From contig CANNEE010000006.1 in assembly GCA_947503555.1 (NCBI GenBank), positions 62,001 through 126,000 on the forward strand: a stretch of 64,000 nt of DNA, written 5' to 3'. The first letter of the stretch is position 1. The number at the start of each line of letters is the position of its first letter. The position numbers and the translations under genes are program-made. Shown here piece by piece: positions 9,941 to 19,127 of this stretch. Source of the DNA: an uncultured Shewanella sp. Lineage in GTDB: Bacteria; Pseudomonadota; Gammaproteobacteria; Enterobacterales; Shewanellaceae. The notes below the pieces were generated by a model. That model was not told where the DNA came from, ran no database searches, and was given only the letters and a program-made list of their open reading frames with translations.

Positions 9941-10303
9941 TTAACTAAGAGCGTAGATTACAGGACCAGCCACCATCAATGACAATACCAAGGTTATCAT
10001 TGATGGTATCGCATCTTTTATCGTATCGAACCTGAAATGAAAGCACATAGCCCCGAGTGATGTTATCGCGATCAATGTCGCTCCTAGGGTGCTGGTTATC
10101 TCGTGTCGGTTAATTAAGCCAATTAACAAAGCCATAGCACCACTCGCTTCAATCACCCCAACCAAGAACATGGCAACACGGTTAAGCCCGTATCGATGGA
10201 AAAACGACAGTTGTATTTCAAATACTGGCTTAATCCATCCGAACACTTTCACTGAGCTCGCGAGTAAGAAAAAGATGATGAGTAAGCACTGTATAGCAAA
10301 CAT
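9941..10303 (-). CDS. DoxX-like small membrane protein
   Basis: This 120-residue protein has four predicted membrane helices and the DoxX-like pattern SSVKVFGWIKPVFEIQLSFFHRYGLNR followed by GVIEASGAMALLIGL. Members are inner-membrane proteins linked to redox or quinone functions; the exact role is not known. It is divergent from a LysR-type regulator at 10404 with about 100 bp between, the usual arrangement in which the regulator controls the neighbour. Confidence 0.75.
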   Translation of the reverse strand: MFAIQCLLIIFFLLASSVKVFGWIKPVFEIQLSFFHRYGLNRVAMFLVGVIEASGAMALLIGLINRHEITSTLGATLIAITSLGAMCFHFRFDTIKDAIPSMITLVLSLMVAGPVIYALS

Positions 10304-10403
10304 GATATGACTCCTTAATAAATGATAATGCCATTAAAGCATTCCAAATTTATATTAAGGAGGCTAAGATTAGCTTAGTAGTGATTCCAACATGGAATGT
10401 GTT

Positions 10404-11309
10404 ATGGATAAGTTCGATTGTCTCAAAGTTTTCATTCGCGTATCTCAGTTAGCAAGCTTTACGGCAACGGCCAGCGAGATGAATACAACCCAAAGCGCTA
10501 TCAGTAAAAAAATTGCCTGGTTGGAAAAACAAGTTGGCATTACCTTGTTTCATCGCCATGCTAGAGCCATAAGTCTTACAAACGCGGGACGACAGTATCT
10601 CACTATGGCGTTAAAGCTCACTGATGAAGTAGAGCTTGTCGAGTCACAATTAAGGCAAGAGCAGACATCTGTCACCGGTGTATTAAAATTGTCTGTACCA
10701 AGTTCATTTAGCGTGCAACTGCTTGCCAAACCACTAAGTCTGTTTCTCGAACTCAACCCCAACTTATCTGTTGACGTGTCGGTATCGGATAAATTCATAG
10801 ACTTGATAGAAGATGATGTGGATATTGCCATTCGGGCCGCTTACCTTAAAGATTCGGGCTTAAGAGCGAAATGGTTAATGGATAATAACCCGGTTTATTT
10901 TGCTTCGCCCGAATATTTAGCCGCCCATCCACCCATTGTTGATGCTAACGACCTCACTCAACACCAATGTCTAACCTATGCGTTATCGACGCCTTCTAAT
11001 CTATGGGTGTTTGATAATGGCAAGGAATCAGTAAAGGTAAAAGTTAATGAGAAAATTCGCAGCGACAATCCTGAGATGCTCGTAAAAATGGCCAAATTAG
11101 GGCAGGGGATCGCGGCTATGCCAAGATGGATGGTGGAAGATGAAGTAAGCTCAGGCGCGTTAACCCTCATCTTAGGTCAATATAAAACAAAAAAGCTGCC
11201 CATGTATCTTGTTTATAAAGACGATATGCACAAGCCCAAGCGTATTCATGCTTTTATCGAGTTTATGGCTGAATATTTTGATGATAGAAATACCAGTGAG
11301 TGTGAGTAA
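10404..11309 (+). CDS. LysR-type transcriptional regulator
   Basis: The protein has 301 residues from ATG 10404 (MDKFDCLKVFIRV); an in-frame ATG at 10392 would add four residues. The N-terminal winged HTH shows FTATASEMNTTQSAISKKIAWLEKQVGITLFHRHARAISLT. The effector-binding domain follows from about residue 90, with IAIRAAYLKDSGLRAKWL resembling the CrgA/AaeR-type subgroup. It probably regulates the divergent doxX-like gene. Confidence 0.88.
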   Translation: MDKFDCLKVFIRVSQLASFTATASEMNTTQSAISKKIAWLEKQVGITLFHRHARAISLTNAGRQYLTMALKLTDEVELVESQLRQEQTSVTGVLKLSVPSSFSVQLLAKPLSLFLELNPNLSVDVSVSDKFIDLIEDDVDIAIRAAYLKDSGLRAKWLMDNNPVYFASPEYLAAHPPIVDANDLTQHQCLTYALSTPSNLWVFDNGKESVKVKVNEKIRSDNPEMLVKMAKLGQGIAAMPRWMVEDEVSSGALTLILGQYKTKKLPMYLVYKDDMHKPKRIHAFIEFMAEYFDDRNTSECE

Positions 11310-11413
11310 ATCAGATTTCTAGTCTCAACTAATAACACTGACTAAGGCGAACTTAAACATGTTAATCTCTATGAAACGTTTTATATGATTTCATAACCTA
11401 ATGAGCTCTTGCT

Positions 11414-12274
11414 TTAAATATAATCGTCAAAGAAGTTCCAAACGGCCTTGCCAACAGGCCCCAGCGCTTTGCTTTTAAGTTTGGCAACATAAACAGGAAC
11501 TTCCATTGTCTTTTGCACATTCAATTGAATGAGTTTATTTTCTTCGATCTCTTGTTTTACTTCGTGTATAGGCAATCGCCCCCAGCCAAGACCGCTGCGT
11601 ATGAGCACTTTTTTTGTGTTGTGATCTGACACATACCATTGAAGTGCATCTTTTACTATGCCTGAGTCAGGGCTACTTTTGTAAGATGACTTAACAACGA
11701 CTTGCGGATAACGTGTTAAGTCTGCCTGAGTGATATTCTTCTTGTTTGCCAAGGGAAAGCTGTCGGAAATAAAGACGGGTAATTGGCACTGTTCAATGCA
11801 GCGATACTGCACATTTTGGTGCAGTTCAAAACCACCATAGATACCAATATCAACTAATTCATCCAACAACATGCGCTCTCCTGAGGCTGTCTCAATATTC
11901 AAGCGGATGATGGTTTTTGGGAATTCCTGTTTTAACCTTTCAAGTAATTTAGTGACCTTATCCATGGCAAATATTGCACTAATGCTAATGCGCAACTCGG
12001 TTTCAACTTCACCATTCATTTGACGTGCAAATGCATCAAACTCATTGGCTTCACACAATAAATGCTGAATTTTGTTAATTAATATTTTTCCGTTGCGTGT
12101 TAACTCAGGGCGGTATGTATCTCGATTGAATATCTCAATCTGATAATACTCTTCAACCTGTTTTACTGAATAGGATACAGCCGATCGTGCTTTAAAAAGC
12201 CGTTCGCTTGCTTTGCGAAAGCTTCCTTCTTGGTGAATCACGTTAATAACGTGTAAATGTTCTAATGCAATCAT
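11414..12274 (-). CDS. LysR-type transcriptional regulator
   Basis: The protein has 286 residues. The HTH is at the N-terminus (HVINVIHQEGSFRKASERLFKARSAVSYSVKQVEEYY) and the substrate-binding fold follows. It is divergent from the haloalkane-dehalogenase-like gene and SDR gene that start at 12465, with 190 bp of shared upstream DNA, so control of that pair is likely. No inducer can be inferred. Confidence 0.87.
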   Translation of the reverse strand: MIALEHLHVINVIHQEGSFRKASERLFKARSAVSYSVKQVEEYYQIEIFNRDTYRPELTRNGKILINKIQHLLCEANEFDAFARQMNGEVETELRISISAIFAMDKVTKLLERLKQEFPKTIIRLNIETASGERMLLDELVDIGIYGGFELHQNVQYRCIEQCQLPVFISDSFPLANKKNITQADLTRYPQVVVKSSYKSSPDSGIVKDALQWYVSDHNTKKVLIRSGLGWGRLPIHEVKQEIEENKLIQLNVQKTMEVPVYVAKLKSKALGPVGKAVWNFFDDYI

Positions 12275-12464
12275 GGTCTAATAATATGACCGTTTAAGCC
12301 CAAAATCTATGCTTTTTTAGTTCATAAATTTTGAATAAAGTCTACCTCATCGATAGCACTTAACTATTTGTATCAAAATCAAGAGGGCTTATGCCGAACC
12401 GTCACTTCGATGTAATTTTGAAGAAATAGGGTGCTCAACATACTCAATTAACGAGACATTGTTC

Positions 12465-13433
12465 ATGAATCATAAGATCCTAAGAACGCCAGATAGTGCG
12501 TTTTCCAACCTACCGGATTACCCGTTTACGGCAAACTATATCGAAATTGACGGAATGCGAATGCATTACATTGATGAAGGGAAAACCAACAATAAAGCCA
12601 TATTTCTCCTCCATGGCCAGCCTTCGTGGAGTTACTTGTACAGACATATGATTCCTTTGTTTGTTAATGCAGGATATCGCGTCATTGCCCCAGATTTAAT
12701 CGGCTTTGGTAAGTCTGATAAACCGATTTCTAGTAGTGTTCATTCTTACGCTAACCATGTTCAATGGATGACAAGCTTTGTACGAAAACTCGGAATCCAA
12801 CATGCCGCAGCTTTTATGCAGGACTGGGGCGGCATGATTGGTTTGAGAGTGCTAGCTCAACAGCCTAAATGGTTAGACAGGCTTGTACTGTCAAATACTG
12901 CCCTAGCAGAAATGACAGGCCTAGAAAAGTTTACGGTACCTAAGATACTCAAAGTCATGGCTGTTTTAGCAGGTAAACCTAGCCTTCGAAAATTTTCAAA
13001 TAACATTAATTACGGTAATTGGGCCGGGTACTTTAAACACTCAGTTGAGCTAGAAATAGGTGAGATTATCCAGACTCTAACGACGAGGCAATTGAGTTAT
13101 GCAGAGATGCTAGCCTACGATGCCCCTTTTCCAAATCCAGACTATTATGCAGCACCGAGAAAAATGCCAGAAATCGTCGCATCTGAATTGGAACAAGTGA
13201 ATGCCGATTGGAAAAAGCTCAAACAATGGCACAACCCAGTGTTGACTTTGTTCAGCGATAAAGATCCATTTTTATCTGAGCAAGGCTATGACAAGAAGTT
13301 CCAGGCTAATTTTAGTGGTTCACAAAAACAACCCCATACCACTATTAAAAATGCATCTCATTTTTTACAAGAAGATCAATCGCAGTTGCTGGCTGGAAAA
13401 GTCATCAGCTGGCTTAAGCAAACTCATTATTAA
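12465..13433 (+). CDS. Haloalkane dehalogenase-like alpha/beta hydrolase
   Basis: The protein has 322 residues from ATG 12465; a TTG two codons upstream is less likely. Dehalogenase-type motifs are clear: FLLHGQPSWSYLYRHMIP (oxyanion region), DLIGFGKSDKP, and the nucleophile elbow FMQDWGGMIGLRV with Asp as nucleophile, not Ser. SDKDPF and the terminal NASHFLQED give the acid and catalytic His. This fits haloalkane dehalogenase subfamily I, which hydrolyses carbon-halogen bonds, but related hydrolases share the motifs. It is followed 15 bp later by an SDR gene, so probably one operon. Confidence 0.75.
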   Translation: MNHKILRTPDSAFSNLPDYPFTANYIEIDGMRMHYIDEGKTNNKAIFLLHGQPSWSYLYRHMIPLFVNAGYRVIAPDLIGFGKSDKPISSSVHSYANHVQWMTSFVRKLGIQHAAAFMQDWGGMIGLRVLAQQPKWLDRLVLSNTALAEMTGLEKFTVPKILKVMAVLAGKPSLRKFSNNINYGNWAGYFKHSVELEIGEIIQTLTTRQLSYAEMLAYDAPFPNPDYYAAPRKMPEIVASELEQVNADWKKLKQWHNPVLTLFSDKDPFLSEQGYDKKFQANFSGSQKQPHTTIKNASHFLQEDQSQLLAGKVISWLKQTHY

Positions 13434-13448
13434 GCAACAGGGGATAGT

Positions 13449-14066
13449 ATGAAAATTTTAGCTATTGGTGCGAACGGCATTATCGGTAAGGCAGTCGTTA
13501 AACAACTACAGCAAAAACATGTGGTCATAGCGGTCGGCCACAGCCATGGTGAGCATAGAGTAGATATTGAGTGTAAAGAATCTATTAAAGCACTTTACGA
13601 AAAAATAGGGAAAGTCGATGCAATAATAAGCATGGTGGGTAATGGTAAAATGGGTAGCTTGGAAGATGCTCAAGATTCGGATTATCAAATGGTGTTAAAT
13701 AGCAAAGTGATGGGGCAAGTGAATTTAGCGCGCTTGGGGCTAAATTATTTAAATGAAGGAGGAGCGATTACGCTCACGTCTGGACAGGCATCTAATCACC
13801 CTGTGCCCGGTACGGCGGCTATTGCTATGGGAGTGGCGGCTATTAATGCCTTTGTAGTAACAGCAGCGATGGAGTTAAAGAATGGAAAACGAATCAATAC
13901 AGTGAGCCCTGCTATGGTGAAAGAAACAATGGAACAGTGGGGCATTGACAGTAGTTCAGGCATTTCTGCTACAGATGTCGCTTCCTATTACCAAGCGAGT
14001 ATTGATGGTGAGCAAAATGGTGAAATATTTGATGCTGTTAAAGGAAAATATAACGATAAAGACTAA
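13449..14066 (+). CDS. Short-chain dehydrogenase/reductase
   Basis: The protein has 205 residues. The Rossmann motif GANGIIGKAVV is at the N-terminus, with an acidic residue after strand 2 replaced by a GHSHGEHRVD region. The usual YxxxK active-site motif is not evident: the region after the TSGQAS strand reads HPVPGTAAIAMGVAAIN. This is the sequence style of short atypical SDRs. The substrate is unknown. It lies directly behind the hydrolase gene and probably shares its transcript and the LysR at 12274. Confidence 0.75.
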   Translation: MKILAIGANGIIGKAVVKQLQQKHVVIAVGHSHGEHRVDIECKESIKALYEKIGKVDAIISMVGNGKMGSLEDAQDSDYQMVLNSKVMGQVNLARLGLNYLNEGGAITLTSGQASNHPVPGTAAIAMGVAAINAFVVTAAMELKNGKRINTVSPAMVKETMEQWGIDSSSGISATDVASYYQASIDGEQNGEIFDAVKGKYNDKD

Positions 14067-14391
14067 GCGGCGTTACCTAGGTGCCGACAATATGTTGATG
14101 AAAACATGCTTCATTTAACTAGGGTATCACCAAGGGACGATTACAATTTATAAAGTTCTTCGCACAAAGCCATTGGCGGCAGGTCACCTTGACTCGCTGC
14201 CATTCTATTTGTTAACCGCACATTCAACTTCCACGTAAGAAAAATTTTGGGCTTAATACTAGGCGGAACTTATCTTACTAATACCTAGGCTGAATAGAAT
14301 AGTTGATTAAAAATACGCACCATCGTTTCTTGAGAGGGCGCAAATAATTGGCTGTCTACGCCTTATTAGGCAAATACAAAAACTTATTAAC
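14067..14391. other. Intergenic stretch, no gene seen
   Basis: These 325 bp lie between the convergent SDR and soxR genes. I see no open frame with a ribosome site, no clear terminator with a T tract and no repeat. Confidence 0.6.
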
Positions 14392-14877
14392 CTACTCAGT
14401 ATTAATTCCTATTTTTGATGCTAGCAATTCTGGCTCTTCCAATACGTAGCGAGCTCCAGCTCCATGCTCAGCCACCGCATCATTCGGATTCACTAACTCA
14501 CAATGTTTTAGAGATAGGCAGCCACAGCCAATACACCCATTAAGATGCTTACGTAGGCGTTGCATTTGTGCAATGCGTTCATCTAATTGCTTTCCCCAAT
14601 GCCCCGCCATTTTATCCCAATCATTCTTATTGGGTATTCGATTATCAGGTAAGGCTGAAAACTCTTCAGCGATTTCCTCTAACGTTACACCCAATTTTTG
14701 GGCAACTTGGATTACTGATATTTGGCGTAGCATTGAAGGGTGGTAGCGCCGTTGGTTACCCGCTGTACGAATTGAACGAATTAGTCCTTTGGTTTCATAG
14801 AAACGAAGGGCTGAAGCGCTGATCGCTGCTCGTTTTGATACTTGGCTGATAGTAAGAAACTCATCATTTCGTCTCAT
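14392..14877 (-). CDS. soxR: SoxR redox-sensing MerR-family activator
   Basis: The preferred start, ATG 14877, gives 161 residues (MRRNDEFLTISQVS); ATG 14892 is possible and the frame is open to 14997. The MerR HTH is at the N-terminus: LTISQVSKRAAISASALRFYETKGLI with NQRRYHPSMLR. The [2Fe-2S] signature CIGCGCLSLKHC lies near the C-terminus, which identifies SoxR. It is oxidised by redox-cycling compounds and activates promoters with an over-long 19-bp spacer. Six such promoters lie in the next 5.7 kb, one of them 260 bp upstream of this gene in the same direction. Confidence 0.93.
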   Translation of the reverse strand: MRRNDEFLTISQVSKRAAISASALRFYETKGLIRSIRTAGNQRRYHPSMLRQISVIQVAQKLGVTLEEIAEEFSALPDNRIPNKNDWDKMAGHWGKQLDERIAQMQRLRKHLNGCIGCGCLSLKHCELVNPNDAVAEHGAGARYVLEEPELLASKIGINTE

Positions 14878-15137
14878 GTCTGCCTCGTTCATAGATAAAT
14901 CTAAAAATTTTGAATTCATAATAGTTAATAAAGCTAGATTTGAATCGGTTAGAGCAACTCTCATAAAGTAAGTTGCTTCTAACTGCGCCAATACCACATA
15001 GTACTATTCTTTATTTCTATAATAGCCGTATTTTCAACACCTAAGCCATTTAGGTTCGTTATCATACCCGCTACCGCTGTCCCTTAAGCACCAAGAATCA
15101 AGACTAAAAAGTATCCTTGATATAGTAAAGGCGCTCA

Positions 15138-15169
15138 CTATAAAGGTTAAAGTTAACTTTAAGTCAAGA
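15138..15169 (-). promoter_or_regulatory. SoxR-type promoter A (towards soxR)
   Basis: Read on the minus strand, -35 TTGACT (15164-15169) and -10 TATAGT (15138-15143) are separated by exactly 19 bp. The spacer contains the dyad TTAAAGTTAACTTTAA (15147-15162), close to the known SoxR box core AAGTTAACTT. Transcription would run towards soxR with a leader of about 250 nt. The leader holds a short possible frame but nothing convincing. Confidence 0.8.
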
Positions 15170-15403
15170 GTAGTGTATGAACTTAAGATTATATGTAAAA
15201 CAATGGTATATTGAGATCTTGCAAGCCCGAAAGCGCGTAGCATTTTAGAGAATGATAAGTGAATTAGTATTGCATTTGCTCTGTCATTCTGGTGCTTAAT
15301 GAGCAAAAGCAACAACACAGTTTATGTTGATAATGGCAAAGTGGCCCATGATTATGCTGAGAGAATATCTAGCTGACTCTATTTGAAGGGTAATGTGGAA
15401 ATT

Positions 15404-15437
15404 ATGCACTTATCTCCCTACTTAGAGATAAGTGCAA
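15404..15437 (-). terminator. Hairpin after DMT exporter gene
   Basis: GCACTTATCTC (15406-15416) pairs perfectly with GAGATAAGTGC (15425-15435) across 8 bases. It lies just behind the stop of the minus-strand exporter gene; only a weak A/T tail follows. Confidence 0.6.
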
Positions 15438-15451
15438 AAGCCAGTTACCGC

Positions 15452-16330
15452 CTAAGCTCTAGACTTTGAGTAGGTATATAGCAGAACTGATGTGAGGATT
15501 ATGGTTCCACCTATCAAGCTGTTTAATAGTGGAATTTCACCAAAAAACAGAAACGCCCATATGGGTGCTAAGACTGTTACCATCATACCTACGATACTAA
15601 CTTCGGTTGCAGTGATGTATCTAGTTGATATTTGTAACAGCACTCTAGAGAATGGAGCTGTCGCCAAGCCCATAATTCCCATTATTATCCAAGTATTCAT
15701 ATCATATTCAGATGGTGTAGCTAGAAAGAACATCACTAAGGCAAGGAAGAAACCACCAAAGCCAACACTTATCATTCTATTTACATGTTGATGTTTTCTA
15801 AGCAAGATATTGTTTAAAGATGAAAAGATAGCTGCACACAAGGCTAAACCATCACCTAGAAGGTTTGTGGAAGTCAAAGAGCCGGAAACAACAACTGCTA
15901 TTCCAATCATTATCGAAATGATCGCATAAACTGTTGCTCTTTGAGTTACCTCTCTAAGAATAAACCAGCTTAATACAGCACTAATAGCGGGTGATGAACT
16001 AAGAATTATAAAAGTATTTGCTACAGAGGTATATTTAATGCTCAATATCAAACTTGCGGCACTGCCAAGCATCAATAGGCCTGATAAGACTGCTGGCCAA
16101 CCACAAGATTTGATAGTACCGACTAAGCCTTTGTCTTCTTTCCATTCAACAAATGCAGCCATAGATAAACAAGAAAAGAGTCCATAAAGAAAAGAAGTAT
16201 CAAAACCAGATACTCCAGAAACTCGTATAAAAACAGGATCTAAGCTCATTAGGAATGAACCTAGAAGCGCAATTAGCATGCCTTTTGTGTGTATATTTGA
16301 TTTTGCAATATTTGAAATTATCGCGTCCAT
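15452..16330 (-). CDS. EamA/DMT-family exporter
   Basis: The protein has 292 residues and about ten predicted membrane helices in two EamA repeats. The first begins GMLIALLGSFLMSLDPVFIRVSG and the second contains CAAIFSSLNNILLRK. ALAWR-type end-of-repeat motifs are replaced by SSPAISAVLSWFILREVTQRAT. DMT proteins export metabolites or drugs across the inner membrane. A SoxR-type promoter lies 210 bp upstream in the same direction, so the gene is probably induced by redox-cycling compounds. The substrate is unknown. Confidence 0.85.
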   Translation of the reverse strand: MDAIISNIAKSNIHTKGMLIALLGSFLMSLDPVFIRVSGVSGFDTSFLYGLFSCLSMAAFVEWKEDKGLVGTIKSCGWPAVLSGLLMLGSAASLILSIKYTSVANTFIILSSSPAISAVLSWFILREVTQRATVYAIISIMIGIAVVVSGSLTSTNLLGDGLALCAAIFSSLNNILLRKHQHVNRMISVGFGGFFLALVMFFLATPSEYDMNTWIIMGIMGLATAPFSRVLLQISTRYITATEVSIVGMMVTVLAPIWAFLFFGEIPLLNSLIGGTIILTSVLLYTYSKSRA

Positions 16331-16427
16331 AATGATTCTCTATAAGTAAAAGGTAGATTCTCGGCTAACTGGAATATTCGTGTTTCAATACTCGGAGCTG
16401 TCACTTTTCAATAATTGTCACGTTTAG

Positions 16428-16508
16428 CTAGCTACGTTTTTTAATCAGCTCTTTATAAGCTCTAAGAAATGACAGCCAACTCCAAATTAGAGCAATAGCT
16501 ATTAACAC
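16428..16508 (-). CDS. Possible 26-residue membrane peptide in SoxR leader
   Basis: Between SoxR-type promoter B and the DMT gene, a GTG frame encodes a hydrophobic stretch (LIAIALIWSWLSFL) followed by a basic tail (KELIKKRS). The frame stays open upstream to the promoter. No good ribosome site is visible and the peptide is too short for family recognition. It may be a leader peptide or chance. Confidence 0.25.
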   Translation of the reverse strand: MLIAIALIWSWLSFLRAYKELIKKRS

Positions 16509-16541
16509 TCTTATAAACCAGTAGCTACGGCGAACGACGCA

Positions 16542-16572
16542 ACTATAAAAGTTGAAGTTAACTTTAAGTCAA
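16542..16572 (-). promoter_or_regulatory. SoxR-type promoter B (DMT exporter)
   Basis: Minus-strand -35 TTGACT (16567-16572) and -10 TATAGT (16542-16547) have a 19-bp spacer. The spacer carries TAAAGTTAACTTCAA, a near-perfect SoxR-like dyad. The rest of the 523-bp gap up to 16853 shows no gene other than the weak peptide frame at 16428. Confidence 0.85.
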
Positions 16573-16853
16573 GCGTTAAATTAGACATTTGGAAAAATAT
16601 GGTGACGCTTTATTCTTTGACGATAAGGCAAGTATCTGCGCGTAGGAGGGAGGAGCCTAAATATGAAGTTATGATTTGTTGATTGTGAAGGGTGAACTCA
16701 ATGAACGAGGATAAGGGATCACGGGTTACCAAGTGACTTTTCCTAGTGTGACATGTTCTACGCCGCCAAGAGCAATCGACTATTCAGCGGCATAATGGCG
16801 AGCAAGGAAACGACGGTTCAGACATAAGCCTGTAACTGTTTGATCATATCGGG

Positions 16854-18059
16854 CTAACTAGCATGATAGAAAAGTTTACTTTTCGTCTTACTTGAACGTA
16901 TTAATCCACTAACGATCCAAATTGATGGGAGCAGCATTGTAACCGCAATAGCGATAACATTATTAATTACGATTGCTTGAATCGCACTAGCAACGAGTGC
17001 TCCTCCGCTCATTTGAATTAGACCTAACAAGGCTGATGCTTTTCCTGCATCTTTATCAAAAGGAGCTAATGCTTGACCACCTGAAACGCCAAAAGAGAAA
17101 CCCAATCCAACACTGGCAATAAACATAGGGGCCATGAACGCTATTGAAGATGATATATTGGAAAGTACCAGCATTATAGATGACGAAATAAGACTAAATG
17201 CAATAGCAATGATTAGCGATTTTTTGTTTCCGACTCTTTCTATAATACTTGGAGCTGTAAATGAAGAGATGATGCTTACTATTGCATTAATACCAAACCA
17301 AATTGCAAACTGATTCGGTGTTGCAGATAAGTCTTCCATAAGCCTTTCTGGAGAAAGGTTTAAATAGTGAATGACTATTGCCATTGATAAAGCACAAAGA
17401 GACGCATGAAACCTAAAGCTTTGATTCATCAAAATGGGCTTATAGGCATTTAGCGAAAAATTGTATTTTGTAAACTTTAAGTGGTTAGGGGGAGATACAT
17501 TGAGGTTGAGCTTGATTAAAATAAATACTATTACTGCATATAGCATCATAAAAATAAAACAGATTCGCCAATCAAAGTATGATAGCAAAGCCCCTCCAAG
17601 TAACGGGGCAATGGCAGGGACTACATAGATAACGCCAATAATATAGCTGATTATTCTTCCTGCACCCTTTGGGCCATAGTAGTCTCTAGTCATTGACATT
17701 ACGGCTACTGATACAGCACATGCTCCAACCCCTTGAATAGCTCTAGCAAGCCAAAGAGTATATATATTTGAGATTGAGATGGATAAAATAGCACCTAAAA
17801 TAAAGAGATAAATTCCAGTTTTAGCAACAGTAATTCGTCCGTGAGAATCTGCAAGGGGACCAAAAAATATTTGACCAATACCGCTAGAAAATAAATATAT
17901 ACCAATACATGCTTGAATGTATTCAAAAGGAACGGTCAATGAACGTGACATTTCAGGCATTGCTGGAAGAAATATATCCATGCCTAGAGGACTGATGACG
18001 ATCATTGCCAGCAATATTGGAAGTAACGACTGCTTAGAGCTCATAAATTTCCACCACAT
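16854..18059 (-). CDS. Bcr/CflA-family MFS drug exporter
   Basis: The protein has 401 residues and twelve predicted membrane helices. The Bcr/CflA opening is clear: LLPILLAMIVISPLGMDIFLPAMPEM, with the MFS loop motif GPLADSHGRITVAKTG and the drug-exporter motif LWLARAIQGVGACAVSVAVMSMTRDYY. It should be an H+-coupled drug exporter of the inner membrane. The start is only 25 bp downstream of the -10 of SoxR-type promoter C; an internal ATG five codons later is an alternative. Confidence 0.9.
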   Translation of the reverse strand: MWWKFMSSKQSLLPILLAMIVISPLGMDIFLPAMPEMSRSLTVPFEYIQACIGIYLFSSGIGQIFFGPLADSHGRITVAKTGIYLFILGAILSISISNIYTLWLARAIQGVGACAVSVAVMSMTRDYYGPKGAGRIISYIIGVIYVVPAIAPLLGGALLSYFDWRICFIFMMLYAVIVFILIKLNLNVSPPNHLKFTKYNFSLNAYKPILMNQSFRFHASLCALSMAIVIHYLNLSPERLMEDLSATPNQFAIWFGINAIVSIISSFTAPSIIERVGNKKSLIIAIAFSLISSSIMLVLSNISSSIAFMAPMFIASVGLGFSFGVSGGQALAPFDKDAGKASALLGLIQMSGGALVASAIQAIVINNVIAIAVTMLLPSIWIVSGLIRSSKTKSKLFYHAS

Positions 18060-18084
18060 AAAGTAAACATAACAAGAGTTTTCA

Positions 18085-18115
18085 ATCTTAAAACTTCAAG
18101 GATGGTTTAAGTCAA
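18085..18115 (-). promoter_or_regulatory. SoxR-type promoter C (Bcr/CflA exporter)
   Basis: Minus-strand -35 TTGACT (18110-18115) and -10 TAAGAT (18085-18090) have a 19-bp spacer. The dyad is ACTTAAACCATCCTTGAAGT: outer arms match the other boxes, the central six bases differ. Confidence 0.75.
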
Positions 18116-18284
18116 GAAGCGTCTAATATTTTCACTTGTTGATATGGTAGATGAGATGCCGCTCTTATGAACATAGTTTAAGTTGGAATACTTTAGTATA
18201 GCTATCACCAATAGAATTAGGCTGTGAATGATTAATTTTATAAGCGTAAAGATGCGTAAAATCACAAATTTAAAAAGTAGCTTG

Positions 18285-18315
18285 TTGACTTAAAGTTAAC
18301 TTTAACAAGTACAGT
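18285..18315 (+). promoter_or_regulatory. SoxR-type promoter D (azoreductase)
   Basis: -35 TTGACT (18285-18290) and -10 TACAGT (18310-18315) are separated by 19 bp containing TAAAGTTAACTTTAAC. This places the transcription start near 18322, so translation of the next gene must start at 18359, not at the upstream in-frame codon at 18314. Confidence 0.85.
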
Positions 18316-18358
18316 GTTTTCTTTTTTGTATTTACCTTTATTAATAAATAAGAAACAT

Positions 18359-18952
18359 ATGGATATTCAGCAAACTGAACAAATTCTCGTACTTAATTCT
18401 AGTCTACGTCACCAAGGATCACGTTCTCGAAAACTAGTTTCACAAGTCGTTGCTCACTTGCTACAGCAACAACCAACACTAAATTGGAAAGAGCGAGACC
18501 TTGCCGTTGATCCTCTTCCACATTTTGATTCACATACTCTTGCTGGTTTCTCTGGTGAGACATATCCGCAAGCGATACAGGCCTCTGCATTGTCAGAACA
18601 GCTGATTTCAGAAATAAAAGCAAGTAGTTACATAGTAATAGGTGTTCCTGTATATAACTTCGCCATACCAACTCAGCTAAAAGCATGGATCGATCATATA
18701 GCGCGAGCAGGAGTAACGTTTAATTATGGCTCACGAGGACCAGAAGGTAAGCTAATTGGGAAAACCGTTTATATTGTAACTGCTCGTGGTGGTGGCGAAA
18801 TTTCACATATCGAGTTCCAGTTGCGTCATGCTCTAAAAATGCTTGGGTTATGCAAAGTAAATTTTGTCCATGCAGGAGGTTTAGATACACCAGCTTCATC
18901 ACACGAATATTCGAAAGCAGAGCAGGAAATTAGGGAGTTGTTTTTTAACTGA
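18359..18952 (+). CDS. azoR: FMN-dependent NADH-azoreductase (AzoR type)
   Basis: The protein has 197 residues from ATG 18359, chosen because the SoxR-type promoter covers any earlier start; E. coli AzoR has about 200. The flavodoxin-like fold is seen in ILVLNSSLRHQGSRSRKL (phosphate loop) and the FMN/substrate motif GVPVYNFAIPTQLKAWIDHIARAGVTF. TARGGGE is also typical. It reduces quinones and azo compounds by two electrons, avoiding radical formation. That suits a SoxR target, since SoxR senses redox-cycling quinones. Confidence 0.9.
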   Translation: MDIQQTEQILVLNSSLRHQGSRSRKLVSQVVAHLLQQQPTLNWKERDLAVDPLPHFDSHTLAGFSGETYPQAIQASALSEQLISEIKASSYIVIGVPVYNFAIPTQLKAWIDHIARAGVTFNYGSRGPEGKLIGKTVYIVTARGGGEISHIEFQLRHALKMLGLCKVNFVHAGGLDTPASSHEYSKAEQEIRELFFN

Positions 18953-19127
18953 CTCTAGCTTGGTTGTGGACACTTTCTGCGTAACACCTTTTATTATTAT
19001 CATAATTCTCTGATGGGCTAACAGTACAGTTATAGCCTGTGATTGTTAACGATTTAATATCAATGGAATGGTGTTCATAGCATAGGTGCGCAACTTTTAC
19101 ATATAATTTTAATGAAGTGGACATCAG

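Noticed and set aside
13449-14066. Classical SDR with YxxxK active site
   Set aside because: The Tyr/Lys pair is not visible at the expected place, so the gene is called only as an SDR-type protein.
14878-14997. Longer soxR with N-terminal extension
   Set aside because: The extra residues do not belong to the SoxR family and the MerR HTH starts right after the preferred Met.
15034-15318. Minus-strand frame of 94 residues upstream of soxR
   Set aside because: It runs through SoxR-type promoter A, so its start would not be transcribed from it, and no family pattern is seen.
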